Shown here in pieces: positions 36,565 through 44,648 of a stretch of 64,000 nucleotides of DNA; within the stretch, counting starts at the first letter, position 1; the number at the start of each line of letters is the position of its first letter. The DNA comes from an uncultured Acidimicrobiales bacterium (lineage in GTDB: Bacteria; Actinomycetota; Acidimicrobiia; Acidimicrobiales; SZUA-35), in the NCBI GenBank assembly GCA_937922045.1, contig CAKZXA010000010.1:62001-126000 (forward strand), read 5' to 3'. Position numbers and translations under genes: made by a program. The notes beneath the pieces are model-generated. The model was not told where the DNA came from. It ran no database searches and worked only from the letters and a program-made list of their open reading frames with translations.

Positions 36565-37317
36565 GTGACATACGCTGGCACCACAAACGCTTCTCGTTCC
36601 ACCGTCGAGGGCGTGGTTGTGGCCGAACTCGAAATCCTGCATTCGCGGCCGATCGCTCCCACTCGTCGCGTCTCGCTCGGCATGCGAAACCTACCGATCG
36701 ACCCTGCGCCCGGAGCCGGAGGCCTGCTGTTGGCAGCCATCGTGGCCCACAACGCACCGAAGATCGAACCGGAGCTTCGCGAAGATCTGGTCTCGGTTAT
36801 GGAGACACTCGCCGCTGGGCATGGCGTGGTGCAACCACGGGTACGCCACCGTTTCCAATCCGACCGTGTCGGCCTCGCCCTTAGCCCCCAGCGGCTGATG
36901 GCGGTAAACGGCCAGCTAGCCTTCGACTTCGAGGACACGCTCGGACGTCCGGTTCAGCTCGCGCTGGGCGCCGTCTACGCTGCTGGGTCGCTTCCGGTTG
37001 AGACACGGACCCCCATCTTTGAAGCCTTAACCTCAGCCCTCGTTTGGGCCCGTCCGGTAGACGCCGCATTCATCTCGGCCATCACCGGCGGTGAGTCGGC
37101 CAGCCTGGTCGATCTGCGAGCCTGGAACGATCCGTTGGCCTGGGCCATGGAAACGCTGGAGATCAGCAGCGATGAGACCCCATCGAAGCGTGTCGTGCAA
37201 CGCCGCTTTCGAGCGATGCTGCGGGACGCTCACCCCGATCATGGAGGCCAGGATGGAGCCGCCGCAGCCCGGATCGCCGAGCTCACCGAAGCCCGCCGCA
37301 TCCTGTTGAACTCATGA
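36565..37317 (+). CDS. C-terminal J-domain protein
   Basis: 250-residue protein whose last 70 residues form a DnaJ-like domain, with RRFRAMLRDAHPDHGG and the diagnostic HPD at 223-225 that stimulates DnaK ATPase. The first 180 residues do not match a family I know; they are rich in short beta segments (VEGVVVAELEILH, LAFDFEDTLGRPVQLALG). A PDP loop-like stretch, PIDPAPGAGG, is near 47-56. GTG 36565 is the first start after the divergent promoter. It overlaps an alpha/beta hydrolase gene by ATGA. It may be a cochaperone that directs DnaK to one client, but this is inference. Confidence 0.8.
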   Translation: MTYAGTTNASRSTVEGVVVAELEILHSRPIAPTRRVSLGMRNLPIDPAPGAGGLLLAAIVAHNAPKIEPELREDLVSVMETLAAGHGVVQPRVRHRFQSDRVGLALSPQRLMAVNGQLAFDFEDTLGRPVQLALGAVYAAGSLPVETRTPIFEALTSALVWARPVDAAFISAITGGESASLVDLRAWNDPLAWAMETLEISSDETPSKRVVQRRFRAMLRDAHPDHGGQDGAAAARIAELTEARRILLNS

Positions 37318-37928
37318 GCAAGGCCAAGCGCCCCAAAGCTGAGCAACCGATCGGGTTGATCCTGTTTCACGGGGCGGGCGGCGATCGCGATCATCACACC
37401 TTCCTCCGCCTCGAAGCCGAGTTGCCCGGTCGGCTCGACGATGCCTTCGCCGGGGTGGCGCGGATCAATTTTCCCTATCGGCAGAAGGGCCCGGGCCGCC
37501 GCCCACCGGATCGGATGCCGAAGCTGGTCGACGCTGTCAACGAAGCGGTCGAACAGGCCGAGGACGAGTGGGGGATCGGGCGAAAACGCATCGTGCTCGG
37601 TGGGCGCTCCATGGGCGGTCGTGCCGCCTCCATGGCCGTGGCCGAAGGCTTGGAAACAGCGGGCCTAGTGTGGCTGAGCTATCCGTTGCATCCAACCGGC
37701 AAGCCCGAAAAGTTGAGGGTCGACCACTTTCCGCAACTGAGCTGCCCCATCCTGCTCATTCAGGGAACCCGTGATCCCTTCGGCAAGCCCGACGAGTTTG
37801 CCGAACACCTCCCCAACGTGGCCGGCCCGTTGCATGAACACTGGCTCGATGCGAATCACAGCCCCGCCGAGAAACACGACGAGTTGATCGTTGCAACGGT
37901 GGCGGACTGGCTAGCGCAACTCCTCTGA
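37314..37928 (+). CDS. Alpha/beta hydrolase (KANL3/Tex30-dienelactone hydrolase type)
   Basis: Compact 204-residue hydrolase. The oxyanion motif FHGAGGDRDHH is at 18-28, the nucleophile Ser99 is in GGRSMGGR, an acid follows in QGTRDPFG, and the catalytic His is in DANHSP. These are usually esterases or thioesterases of unknown substrate. Its start overlaps the J-domain gene stop by 4 bp. A 13-bp tandem duplication begins 12 bp after its stop. Confidence 0.88.
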   Translation: MSKAKRPKAEQPIGLILFHGAGGDRDHHTFLRLEAELPGRLDDAFAGVARINFPYRQKGPGRRPPDRMPKLVDAVNEAVEQAEDEWGIGRKRIVLGGRSMGGRAASMAVAEGLETAGLVWLSYPLHPTGKPEKLRVDHFPQLSCPILLIQGTRDPFGKPDEFAEHLPNVAGPLHEHWLDANHSPAEKHDELIVATVADWLAQLL

Positions 37929-37939
37929 TCAGGGTCCGG

Positions 37940-37972
37940 CACCCTGCCTCGACACCCTGCCTCGACACCCTG
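37940..37972 (+). repeat. 13-bp tandem duplication after a stop codon
   Basis: CACCCTGCCTCGA repeats at 37940-37952 and 37953-37965, followed by CACCCTG. It sits 12 bp downstream of the alpha/beta hydrolase stop, in the space that converges with the MFS gene. Confidence 0.92.
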
Positions 37973-37989
37973 GCCGACATGCTCGGAGG

Positions 37990-39576
37990 CTAGACCGGGC
38001 GGCTGCCACCGTCGGGGATTTGTGGCTCCAGCGCTGGGTCTGTCGGGTTGAGATCTTCAAGCTCGACCCGTGCGGTTTCCGGGAAGAAGGCCAGGATGAT
38101 GACCGCCACCACGAGAGGCGCCCAAACCATGACGCTGATGGCATCGCCCAGGCTGTTCCACCGGACCGCGAGCTGGCCGACGACCACGAGCCCAACGGCG
38201 CTCCCGGCCACCGCGATGACATCGATCATGCCCCCAACCCTGGCCCGAGCTCGGGTTGGGAAAAGCTCGGTCTGATAGCCCCGCAGGGCAGGGACCGCGG
38301 CTGAGGCTGAGGAGAAGCCGATCGTGGCCGCAACCCAAAGAACCCACCCTGAAGACTGGTAGGAGATGGCCGACATGACCGAGGCGACCGCCAGTCCGCC
38401 CGCCCCGACCCATCGGCGGTTGTAGCGGTCGGCCAGGTGCCCGCCGAGCGGCACCGCCATCGTCGCTGGCCACGAGATCAGGAGCTGGAACCCGCTGATG
38501 CCGGTAGCGGTGAAACCGAGGTCGTCGCGGAGGAACTCGTTTCGCATCTGGGAGGCAGGCGAGAGGAACAAGGCGCCGATGAAGACCGTGGATGCTATGA
38601 GCGCGAACCGTTTCCAGTTGATGTCGCCGGGCGCTTGGTGGGTGGCTGCCGCCCGGAAGCGGCGAGTTTCCGGCATCGCCTTGGCCACCCGCCACAAAAC
38701 GGGGAGAAACAACAAGCACAAGGCATAGATAATGCGCCAACCGCCGTCGACAAAATCGGCGAGCGGAATGACCCAAACGACCAGGGCAGCTCCGAAGCCT
38801 GCCGTCATATACATGAAGGCGATGGCCATGGCCCTCGACCCGGCTGGCACCTCTTCTGTGGATGCCAGTGCGACGAGGGTGAGGAGCCCGGTGGTGAGGC
38901 CACGGGCGAGAGCCTGGGAGGTTCCGAGGGCCCACAAATTGGGGGCTAGGGCGCCGGTTGCGGTGAGGAGGATGGCGGCCAGGGTGAACCGCAACAGCAG
39001 GGGACGGCGGCCCTGGTGGTCGGCCCGAGCGATGAACACCATCGACAGCAACACACCGACGCGGACCGCGGCCAACGTGTTGGCCTGGTCGGCGTCGCTC
39101 GAGCCGAACTCCTCGGCCGCGAACGTGATCGTCTGGCCGATGACCACGCCCATGTAGCCAGCCATGGCTCCAATGGCGCCGAGATGGCCGATCAGTTGGG
39201 CGGTTTCGGTGGCAACTACCTCGCGGGGCCACCACCAGCGTCGCCGCGGGGTGCGATTGCGGTCCCTCAGGCCGCGCTTCATAAGAAGTGACAGGTAGGG
39301 CCACCAGAACGGAACCGCCATCTTGTAGTCGATTCGTTCGCTGACTCGACTGGCGCCGCCAGCTAGAGCATCGATCGAGAGGGTTCGGTGATAGCGCTCG
39401 AAGGGCCCTTCGGTCATCGTCCAGGCGTCAGGACCGTCTGGTGTCTCGATCAGGAGGTCGTGGCGAGACTGGCGAAGCGATGCCAGCTCGGTATCGAGTT
39501 CGGCCGCGCTGAATTCCCAGGTCTGTTCGATCGTGGCCAACGAGGATTTACTCGTTCTTTGCCGGAGACGAGCCAT
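37990..39576 (-). CDS. MFS transporter with N-terminal SRPBCC-like segment
   Basis: 528-residue major facilitator with about twelve helices from residue 125 on. MFS signals include a loop 2-3 motif RADHQGRRPLLL and a second one, GGHLADRYNRRWVG, in the other half. The first 110 residues are hydrophilic and read like the second half of a polyketide-cyclase/SRPBCC fold (IEQTWEFSAAELDTEL, then RYHRTLSIDALAGGASRVSERIDYKM). Such an N-terminal lipid-binding-like piece ahead of a permease is unusual. Substrate unknown. The start at 39576 overlaps the end of a small membrane protein gene by 29 bp. Confidence 0.85.
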   Translation of the reverse strand: MARLRQRTSKSSLATIEQTWEFSAAELDTELASLRQSRHDLLIETPDGPDAWTMTEGPFERYHRTLSIDALAGGASRVSERIDYKMAVPFWWPYLSLLMKRGLRDRNRTPRRRWWWPREVVATETAQLIGHLGAIGAMAGYMGVVIGQTITFAAEEFGSSDADQANTLAAVRVGVLLSMVFIARADHQGRRPLLLRFTLAAILLTATGALAPNLWALGTSQALARGLTTGLLTLVALASTEEVPAGSRAMAIAFMYMTAGFGAALVVWVIPLADFVDGGWRIIYALCLLFLPVLWRVAKAMPETRRFRAAATHQAPGDINWKRFALIASTVFIGALFLSPASQMRNEFLRDDLGFTATGISGFQLLISWPATMAVPLGGHLADRYNRRWVGAGGLAVASVMSAISYQSSGWVLWVAATIGFSSASAAVPALRGYQTELFPTRARARVGGMIDVIAVAGSAVGLVVVGQLAVRWNSLGDAISVMVWAPLVVAVIILAFFPETARVELEDLNPTDPALEPQIPDGGSRPV

Positions 39577-39757
39577 CGCTCGTTGGCTTCGGTGAGGCCG
39601 ATTCGAGCTGAGCGTTTACCCGGCGATTGGCGATGTAGAGCAAGAGGCCGATGATAGCCAGGGGGCCAGCCACCATGAGGATTTCATCCCAGCCGCCCTG
39701 ATGGGCCACGAATGTGGCCGCGGGTGGGAAGATTTGGGTACCACCCGGTTGTTGCAT
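39548..39757 (-). CDS. Small single-pass membrane protein
   Basis: 69-residue ORF from ATG 39757 with one hydrophobic helix (ILMVAGPLAIIGLLLYIA, about 24-41) and a Ser/Pro/Lys-rich cytosolic tail. A longer form from GTG 39808 would add 17 residues. It overlaps the MFS start by 29 bp in a different frame and is therefore probably co-transcribed with it. No family recognised; the clear helix and downstream coupling argue that it is real. Confidence 0.6.
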   Translation of the reverse strand: MQQPGGTQIFPPAATFVAHQGGWDEILMVAGPLAIIGLLLYIANRRVNAQLESASPKPTSDGSSPAKNE

Positions 39758-39876
39758 ACCTAGGAAGGATATCGGCTGGCAAAGGCTGGTCGTCTCGTCA
39801 GATTGCACGTCACATCGGATCGCACAGCTTCGCCAGGCATCTATCCTGCAGGAAGCACCTAGTTAGGGAAGATGCC

Positions 39877-40236
39877 TTGCCTGAAACCTCACCCATAGCT
39901 TCCGTGAACCCGGACTCAGACGTAACCGACGCCGCACCCGCTGCCGGAACCGCCGACGGCGAGTTCTACGACGCCGTGGCCAAGGTCGTCAAGATCATTC
40001 GGCCCGCGGTCCAAGCCGACGAAGGCGACATTTTCTTGCGTGCTGTCGACGAAGAGACCGGCGTTGTCTCGGTGGAGCTGGTGGGCGCTTGCGTTAGCTG
40101 TCCGGCCTCAAGCCAAACGTTGAAGCAGGGCCTGGAGCGGATTCTGAAGGACCGGGTCGATGGGGTCACTTCCGTTGAGCATGTCGGCGCCACCCTCGTT
40201 GGCTACGACGACGAGGGGACCGCAGTCTCCCTGTAA
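39877..40236 (+). CDS. NifU-like iron-sulfur carrier domain protein
   Basis: 119 residues, most of which form a NifU C-terminal domain that holds a [4Fe-4S] cluster for delivery to apo-proteins. The two cysteines are C72 and C75 in GACVSCPASSQTLKQGLE. The first 25 residues are a low-complexity lead. TTG 39877 was chosen because AGGGAAG precedes it at suitable distance and no ATG/GTG is available in frame. The sulfur donor for such a protein could be the cysteine desulfurase encoded 2 kb downstream. Confidence 0.87.
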   Translation: MPETSPIASVNPDSDVTDAAPAAGTADGEFYDAVAKVVKIIRPAVQADEGDIFLRAVDEETGVVSVELVGACVSCPASSQTLKQGLERILKDRVDGVTSVEHVGATLVGYDDEGTAVSL

Positions 40237-40243
40237 ACCAGAA

Positions 40244-40277
40244 CCGGCGTAGCCCCGAAAATCGGAGACCACGCCGG
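40244..40277. terminator. Hairpin between convergent nifU-like and mscL genes
   Basis: CCGGCGT (40244-40250) pairs with ACGCCGG (40271-40277), and inside the loop CCGA/TCGG can form a second small stem around AAAA. It lies in the 61-bp convergent space. A T-rich run is lacking. Confidence 0.4.
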
Positions 40278-40297
40278 CAACGGTATGTCAGTGATTT

Positions 40298-40663
40298 CTA
40301 GCGGTTTGACAACAGGTCGCGAATCTCGGTCAGGAGAACCTGATCCGGGGTCGCAGCAAGCTCGGTCTTGGCGCCAGCGCGAGCGATCGACTTCACGATC
40401 ATGAAAACCACAAAGGCAATCATGATGAAGGTGATCAGAGCGTTGATGACGTTGCCTACAGGAAGGCCAGCTGGCCACCAGTTGGCGAATTCGTAGGCGC
40501 CGGTCTCTGCGTTGGGCTCAAGACCAATGATCCTGGCCACGATCGAGAGCACGAGCTCGACCACTGCATTTACCATGGGCTGGAAGGCGAGTGCCAGTAC
40601 CAAGCCGACGGCGATCGGGATTACGTTGAACTTCTCAAGGAATTCTCTGAATTCTCCGAGCAT
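40298..40663 (-). CDS. mscL: Large-conductance mechanosensitive channel
   Basis: Emergency osmotic release channel, homopentamer, 121 residues with two membrane helices. The first helix reads FNVIPIAVGLVLALAFQPMV and differs from the usual GNVxDLAVGVxIGAAF. The second is NALITFIMIAFVVFMIV, and the C-terminal helix TPDQVLLTEIRDLL is standard. Length and order fit MscL well; the altered helix one is the only unusual point. Confidence 0.9.
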   Translation of the reverse strand: MLGEFREFLEKFNVIPIAVGLVLALAFQPMVNAVVELVLSIVARIIGLEPNAETGAYEFANWWPAGLPVGNVINALITFIMIAFVVFMIVKSIARAGAKTELAATPDQVLLTEIRDLLSNR

Positions 40664-40772
40664 GATGTCTCTCCTAAAGGTTGTTCGGGAGCCCGCGACC
40701 CTCCCCGTTTGAAAGCGGATGTTGTCCCCTCAGACACCGCCAACCTTAGTGAAATTTCGTACAGAAACGGGT

Positions 40773-41273
40773 TTATTCGCGTTCCTCGACCCGAGAACGC
40801 AGATGAGCCAGATTGCGCTTCCAAATCGCTGTCAAGAGCGGTCGGGCGAAAACGGCGCCGACTGGGCCGCCGAAGAACCAGGGATAGTTGAGGTTTTCAC
40901 GCCAGGAAAAGACCGTTCGATCCGGCCCGACCCCGTCCAACGTGAAGACTCCTTCGCCGGTGACGAGGCCTTCGTGACGTACCCCCATCGAGGCGTTCGG
41001 CTGCCATTCCGTGATGGTCATCCGGTCCATCAGACGAATCGGACCGATCTTGGTCAGACAGTCGAAGCTCGTTCCGACGCCCTGGGTCTGATCGGAGACA
41101 AAGGTGATAGCGGCCGCGTCGTGCATCCAGTCGACGTGCGATGAGATGTCTTGGACATAGTCCCAGACCTGCTCGGGAGAGCGGCCGATGGAGATCGAAA
41201 CATGAATGGGGCGATCAAAGAGACGCGATCGTAGGGAAGGGGTTTCGGCGTTGTTCGGAGAAGAAGCGTTCAT
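40773..41273 (-). CDS. SRPBCC/polyketide cyclase-like protein
   Basis: 166-residue helix-grip protein of the START/SRPBCC superfamily, a hydrophobic ligand binder or cyclase. Typical features are VSISIGRSPEQVWDYVQDISSHVDWMHDA near the start and a C-terminal long helix. Its ATG (41273) overlaps the stop of an upstream methyltransferase gene by 4 bp, so the two are co-translated. The ligand is not evident. Confidence 0.85.
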   Translation of the reverse strand: MNASSPNNAETPSLRSRLFDRPIHVSISIGRSPEQVWDYVQDISSHVDWMHDAAAITFVSDQTQGVGTSFDCLTKIGPIRLMDRMTITEWQPNASMGVRHEGLVTGEGVFTLDGVGPDRTVFSWRENLNYPWFFGGPVGAVFARPLLTAIWKRNLAHLRSRVEERE

Positions 41274-42019
41274 CGATAAACCGATACGTGGCTAAGAGGG
41301 CTTTCGGATGCGGCGGCGCCCCAACCAAGATGTCGTTCGATCCGGGTCAGCCCGACCTGGGCGGCGAGTTCATCGAGCTGGCTGGGCGTCAGCCAGCGTA
41401 GCCGCCACGGTCTGGCCGCGATGCCATCACTGTCGATCTGGAGGTGTTGGCCGATAATGGTTTGCTCGGCGCTGTCGATAGTGGTGGCCGACACCACGAC
41501 CCCATCATGGTTGCGAACCGAGACGCCGATCGATTCAGATGGCGCATGCTGGAGCAAGCTGCCGTCGATCGCTTCGAGGATGACAACACCATCGTTGGCC
41601 AGGAGCCGCTGGCACTCGGCGAGGACCATGCGCTGCCCTTGTACCGAGGCAATGTTGAAGAGGGTGTTGAAGGCGATGAGAACGGCTCCAAACCCGCCAG
41701 CTCTGAACGGGAGGCTTCGCATGTCGGCCAGGATTCGGTAGCGCGCCGCCTCGACAGGGCAAAGCGAAAGCATGGCGGCCGAGGCATCGATACCGATCAC
41801 CGTTGCCCCACCGTCGGTTAAGGGCTGGGCGAGGCGACCGGTGCCAACCCCGAGTTCGAGCACAGGGCCGACACCGCATCGCTCAAGAACGAAGGTGGCT
41901 GTTTCCTGAGGGTCGCTGATGTCGTGGTACCAGTAGTCGTAGACATCGGCGAACGCCGCCCCGTAAGCGTCGGCACGATCGAGATTGATGATCGCGGGTT
42001 CATGGCCAGCTTCATTCAC
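41270..42019 (-). CDS. Class I SAM-dependent methyltransferase
   Basis: 249 residues. The SAM-binding motif I is VLELGVGTG at 53-61, followed by GIDAS and a motif around ADMRSLPFRAGGFGAVLIAFNTLFNI. GTG 42019 is chosen because AGGATC lies eight bases ahead; the frame is open further up to TTG 42043, which would run into the divergent gene. It is coupled to the SRPBCC gene and starts only 13 bp from the opposite PPOX-like start. Acceptor unknown; a small molecule is most likely. Confidence 0.85.
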   Translation of the reverse strand: MNEAGHEPAIINLDRADAYGAAFADVYDYWYHDISDPQETATFVLERCGVGPVLELGVGTGRLAQPLTDGGATVIGIDASAAMLSLCPVEAARYRILADMRSLPFRAGGFGAVLIAFNTLFNIASVQGQRMVLAECQRLLANDGVVILEAIDGSLLQHAPSESIGVSVRNHDGVVVSATTIDSAEQTIIGQHLQIDSDGIAARPWRLRWLTPSQLDELAAQVGLTRIERHLGWGAAASESPLSHVSVYR

Positions 42020-42032
42020 TAGATTTGATCCT

Positions 42033-42371
42033 ATGAGCATCAAGGTTGACCTGACCGACCTACCAAACGAAATGATTGAGCGCGGTGCAGGGTTCCTGCT
42101 TACCTCGATCCACGACAGTCGCCCTCATGTCGCTCACCACCATTTTGAGGTTGCCGCCGCCGATGGGCAGGTGCAGGTCAGGGTGAAACCCGGAGCTACC
42201 TCGAAAGGCAACGCAGATCTTCTGCCGTCCTGCACCCTGCTTTGGCCAGCCAACAACGACTTTAGCTATAGCTTGATCGTGGACGGTGAGGCTCGCGTCG
42301 ATGATGAACATCTCATCATTTCGGTGGTGAACGCGGTATTGCACCGTCCTGCGCCCTTGCCTGACTTATAG
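42033..42371 (+). CDS. Short pyridoxamine-phosphate-oxidase-like (PPOX) protein
   Basis: 112-residue protein with the split-barrel look of PPOX/F420-binding families: AGFLLTSIHDSRPHVAHHHFEVAAADGQVQVRVKPG, then LLPSCTLLWPANNDFSYSLIVDGEARV. Residues that would define FMN or F420 binding are not certain. ATG 42033 is divergent to the methyltransferase with 13 bp between them, so each promoter must lie in the other gene. The cysteine desulfurase gene follows after 10 bp. Confidence 0.75.
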   Translation: MSIKVDLTDLPNEMIERGAGFLLTSIHDSRPHVAHHHFEVAAADGQVQVRVKPGATSKGNADLLPSCTLLWPANNDFSYSLIVDGEARVDDEHLIISVVNAVLHRPAPLPDL

Positions 42372-42381
42372 CCTGGTAGGT

Positions 42382-43560
42382 ATGACTCATTACCTCGACA
42401 ACGCGGCGACTACCGCCCTGCGTCAAGATGCGCTCGAGGTTCTTGTGCCCCTCCTAACCGAGACCTACGGGAACCCCTCGGGAGCTCATCGGATGGCTCG
42501 CGACGCCAACAAGGTGCTCGACGAGTCTCGCGATGCGCTAGCTGAGGCCTTGGGTTGTGAGCCAGGGCACATTGTTTTCACCGGCGGCGGTACCGAGGCA
42601 GATAACCTCGCCATCACCGGAGCGGTCGAAGCAAGCGGTGGCGTGGCGCTGTGCTCGTCGATCGAACATCACGCCGTGCTCGACCCCATCGAACACCATG
42701 GCGGACGGCTGATCGCGGTGAATCTGGACGGGCGAATCGACATCGATCATCTCGCCGACACCTTGCGCACACTTGCCTCAGCCGATGAGCGAGTGGCTGT
42801 TGTGTCGATCATGTTGGTCAACAACGAGACGGGTATCGTGCAGCCGCTTGATGAGGTTGTTGCCACGGTGCGAGAGCTTGCTCCCGACGCCCTGATACAC
42901 ACCGACGCGGTCCAGGCGTTGTGCTGGCTCGACATCGCCACCGTTGCCGCCGAGGCTGACCTGGTGTCGATTAGTGGTCACAAGTTCGGTGGCCCGAAGG
43001 GGGTTGGTGCCCTGGTGGTTCGGGATCGATCCGCTCTCACCCCCCTGCTGAAAGGCGGCGGTCAAGAGCGCGGTCGGCGGGGAGGCACCCACAACGTGGC
43101 TGGCATTGCAGCTATGGCTGCGGCCGCCACCGCCACGGTGGCTGAGCGTCCCGAGGCGCTGCCTCGCGTTGCCGCCCTCAGAGATCGCCTGGTGAACGGC
43201 ATCAAGGCATCGGTCGATGGCGTGATCGAGTCGGGCTGCGACCTACCCCCCGGCGTGGAGGGGACGGCTCTCGATCGCTCTAACAAGACGGCCAACATCG
43301 CCCACCTTTGTTTCGAGGGCATCGCCAGTGAGGCGCTGCTCTTTTTGCTGGAGCGTCAAGACATCATGGCATCGGCCGCTTCGTCGTGTTCGAGCGGAGC
43401 GATGGAGCCGAGCCATGTGTTGTCGGCTATGGGCTATGACCGCCCCCTGGCCTTTGGCTCGTTGCGCTTGTCGCTCGGCTACACCACCACCGACGCCGAC
43501 GTAGACGCTGCCCTCGCCGCTGTGCCAGCTGCGGTTACCCAGATCCGGGAGCGAAGCTGA
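42382..43560 (+). CDS. Cysteine desulfurase (NifS/IscS family)
   Basis: PLP enzyme that takes sulfur from cysteine to form an enzyme persulfide, 392 residues. It begins MTHYLDNAATTALRQDALE, PLP Lys201 is in SGHKFGGPKG, and the mobile catalytic Cys336 is in AASSCSSG. The stop shares one base with the mnmA start (TGATG), so its sulfur probably goes to MnmA for tRNA 2-thiouridine synthesis, as well as to Fe-S carriers. Confidence 0.95.
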   Translation: MTHYLDNAATTALRQDALEVLVPLLTETYGNPSGAHRMARDANKVLDESRDALAEALGCEPGHIVFTGGGTEADNLAITGAVEASGGVALCSSIEHHAVLDPIEHHGGRLIAVNLDGRIDIDHLADTLRTLASADERVAVVSIMLVNNETGIVQPLDEVVATVRELAPDALIHTDAVQALCWLDIATVAAEADLVSISGHKFGGPKGVGALVVRDRSALTPLLKGGGQERGRRGGTHNVAGIAAMAAAATATVAERPEALPRVAALRDRLVNGIKASVDGVIESGCDLPPGVEGTALDRSNKTANIAHLCFEGIASEALLFLLERQDIMASAASSCSSGAMEPSHVLSAMGYDRPLAFGSLRLSLGYTTTDADVDAALAAVPAAVTQIRERS

Positions 43561-44648
43561 TGGCCGATGTGATGGTGGCAATGTCTGGTGGCGTCGATTC
43601 GTCGGTGGCTGCCGCACTCCTGGTGAACGAGGGCCACAACGTGGTTGGCGTGACCCTGAAGCTGTGGGGCGGCGCCAGCGACTCCGGCTGTTGTTCGGTG
43701 TCGGATGTCGACGATGCTCGGCGGGTCGCCCAACAGCTCGATATCGATCACCATGTCTTCAACTTTGGCGATGACTTCGATGAGTTCGTCGTCAACCCGT
43801 ATGTGGCTGATCATCAGGCCGGGCGCACCCCGAACCCCTGTGTCGAATGCAATCGGCACATCAAATTCGATCGACTCTTCCGCAGGGCTGATGCCCTCGG
43901 ATTTCACCTGGTGGCCAGTGGACATCATGCTCGCATCGCCGAGGAGACGCTCGATGGCGCGATGGTCCGTCGCGTGGCGCGAGGGGCCGATGATGCCAAG
44001 GACCAGTCGTACGTCTTACACATGTTGGGTCAGACACAGCTCGAACGGCTGATCTTCCCCGTCGGTGGTTACGTGAAAGATGATGTGCGTGAGGTGGCGA
44101 GTGCGTTGGGTCTCCGGACGGCGACCAAGCCCGACAGCCAGGACGTGTGCTTCATCCACTCGGTAGGCGGCCGCGAGGTCTTCCTCGGCGACCGGATCCC
44201 CCTGCGCCCGGCAACCCTGGTCGACAGCGAAGGGCTGCAGGTTGGTCAGCTCGAATCCATCGAGATGGTCACCCTAGGCCAGCGTCGCGGACTGAATCTC
44301 GGTGGCGAGGATCATCGCCGCTACGTGATCGACATCGACCACGAGACCGCCACGGTGACGGTTGGCGAACGCGAAGCGCTGCTGACCGCGGTTCAGCGAG
44401 TGGAGAACATGGAGTGGTCGCATCAGCCTGAGGCGGGTCGTTTCGGCGTGCAGACATCGGCGCATGGCCGAGTCCAGGGCGCCGAGGTTGAGGTCCTCGA
44501 CGATGGCTTGACCGTTGTGTTGAGCTGGGACCAGCCTCAGCAAAGGGTGGCCCCCGGCCAATCGGTGGTGCTGTACCGAGATGACGCAGTCGTCGGCGGC
44601 GGTATCGCTGGCGTTGCCCTTCGGCCTACTGCGCCCGCAGCGTCCTAG
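43560..44648 (+). CDS. mnmA: tRNA 2-thiouridine synthase
   Basis: ATP-dependent thiolation of U34 in Lys, Glu and Gln tRNAs, 362 residues. The PP-loop SGGVDSS is at 9-15. The first catalytic cysteine is in TPNPCVECN and the second in SQDVCFIHS. The C-terminal barrel (TLGQRRGLNLGG) is intact. It overlaps both neighbours by one base (cysteine desulfurase upstream, tsaC downstream), making a tRNA modification operon. Confidence 0.96.
   Translation: MADVMVAMSGGVDSSVAAALLVNEGHNVVGVTLKLWGGASDSGCCSVSDVDDARRVAQQLDIDHHVFNFGDDFDEFVVNPYVADHQAGRTPNPCVECNRHIKFDRLFRRADALGFHLVASGHHARIAEETLDGAMVRRVARGADDAKDQSYVLHMLGQTQLERLIFPVGGYVKDDVREVASALGLRTATKPDSQDVCFIHSVGGREVFLGDRIPLRPATLVDSEGLQVGQLESIEMVTLGQRRGLNLGGEDHRRYVIDIDHETATVTVGEREALLTAVQRVENMEWSHQPEAGRFGVQTSAHGRVQGAEVEVLDDGLTVVLSWDQPQQRVAPGQSVVLYRDDAVVGGGIAGVALRPTAPAAS

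Noticed and set aside
36525..36938. 138-residue N-terminal extension of PPK2 on the minus strand
   Set aside because: It would overlap the J-domain gene entirely and has no similarity to PPK2, which normally starts just before the FDIDHFRVKPGKG segment.
38057..39304. 415-codon second frame on the same strand as the MFS transporter
   Set aside because: Arg/Pro/Gly-rich composition typical of a shifted frame in GC-rich DNA; the overlapping MFS frame has clear membrane helices and family motifs.
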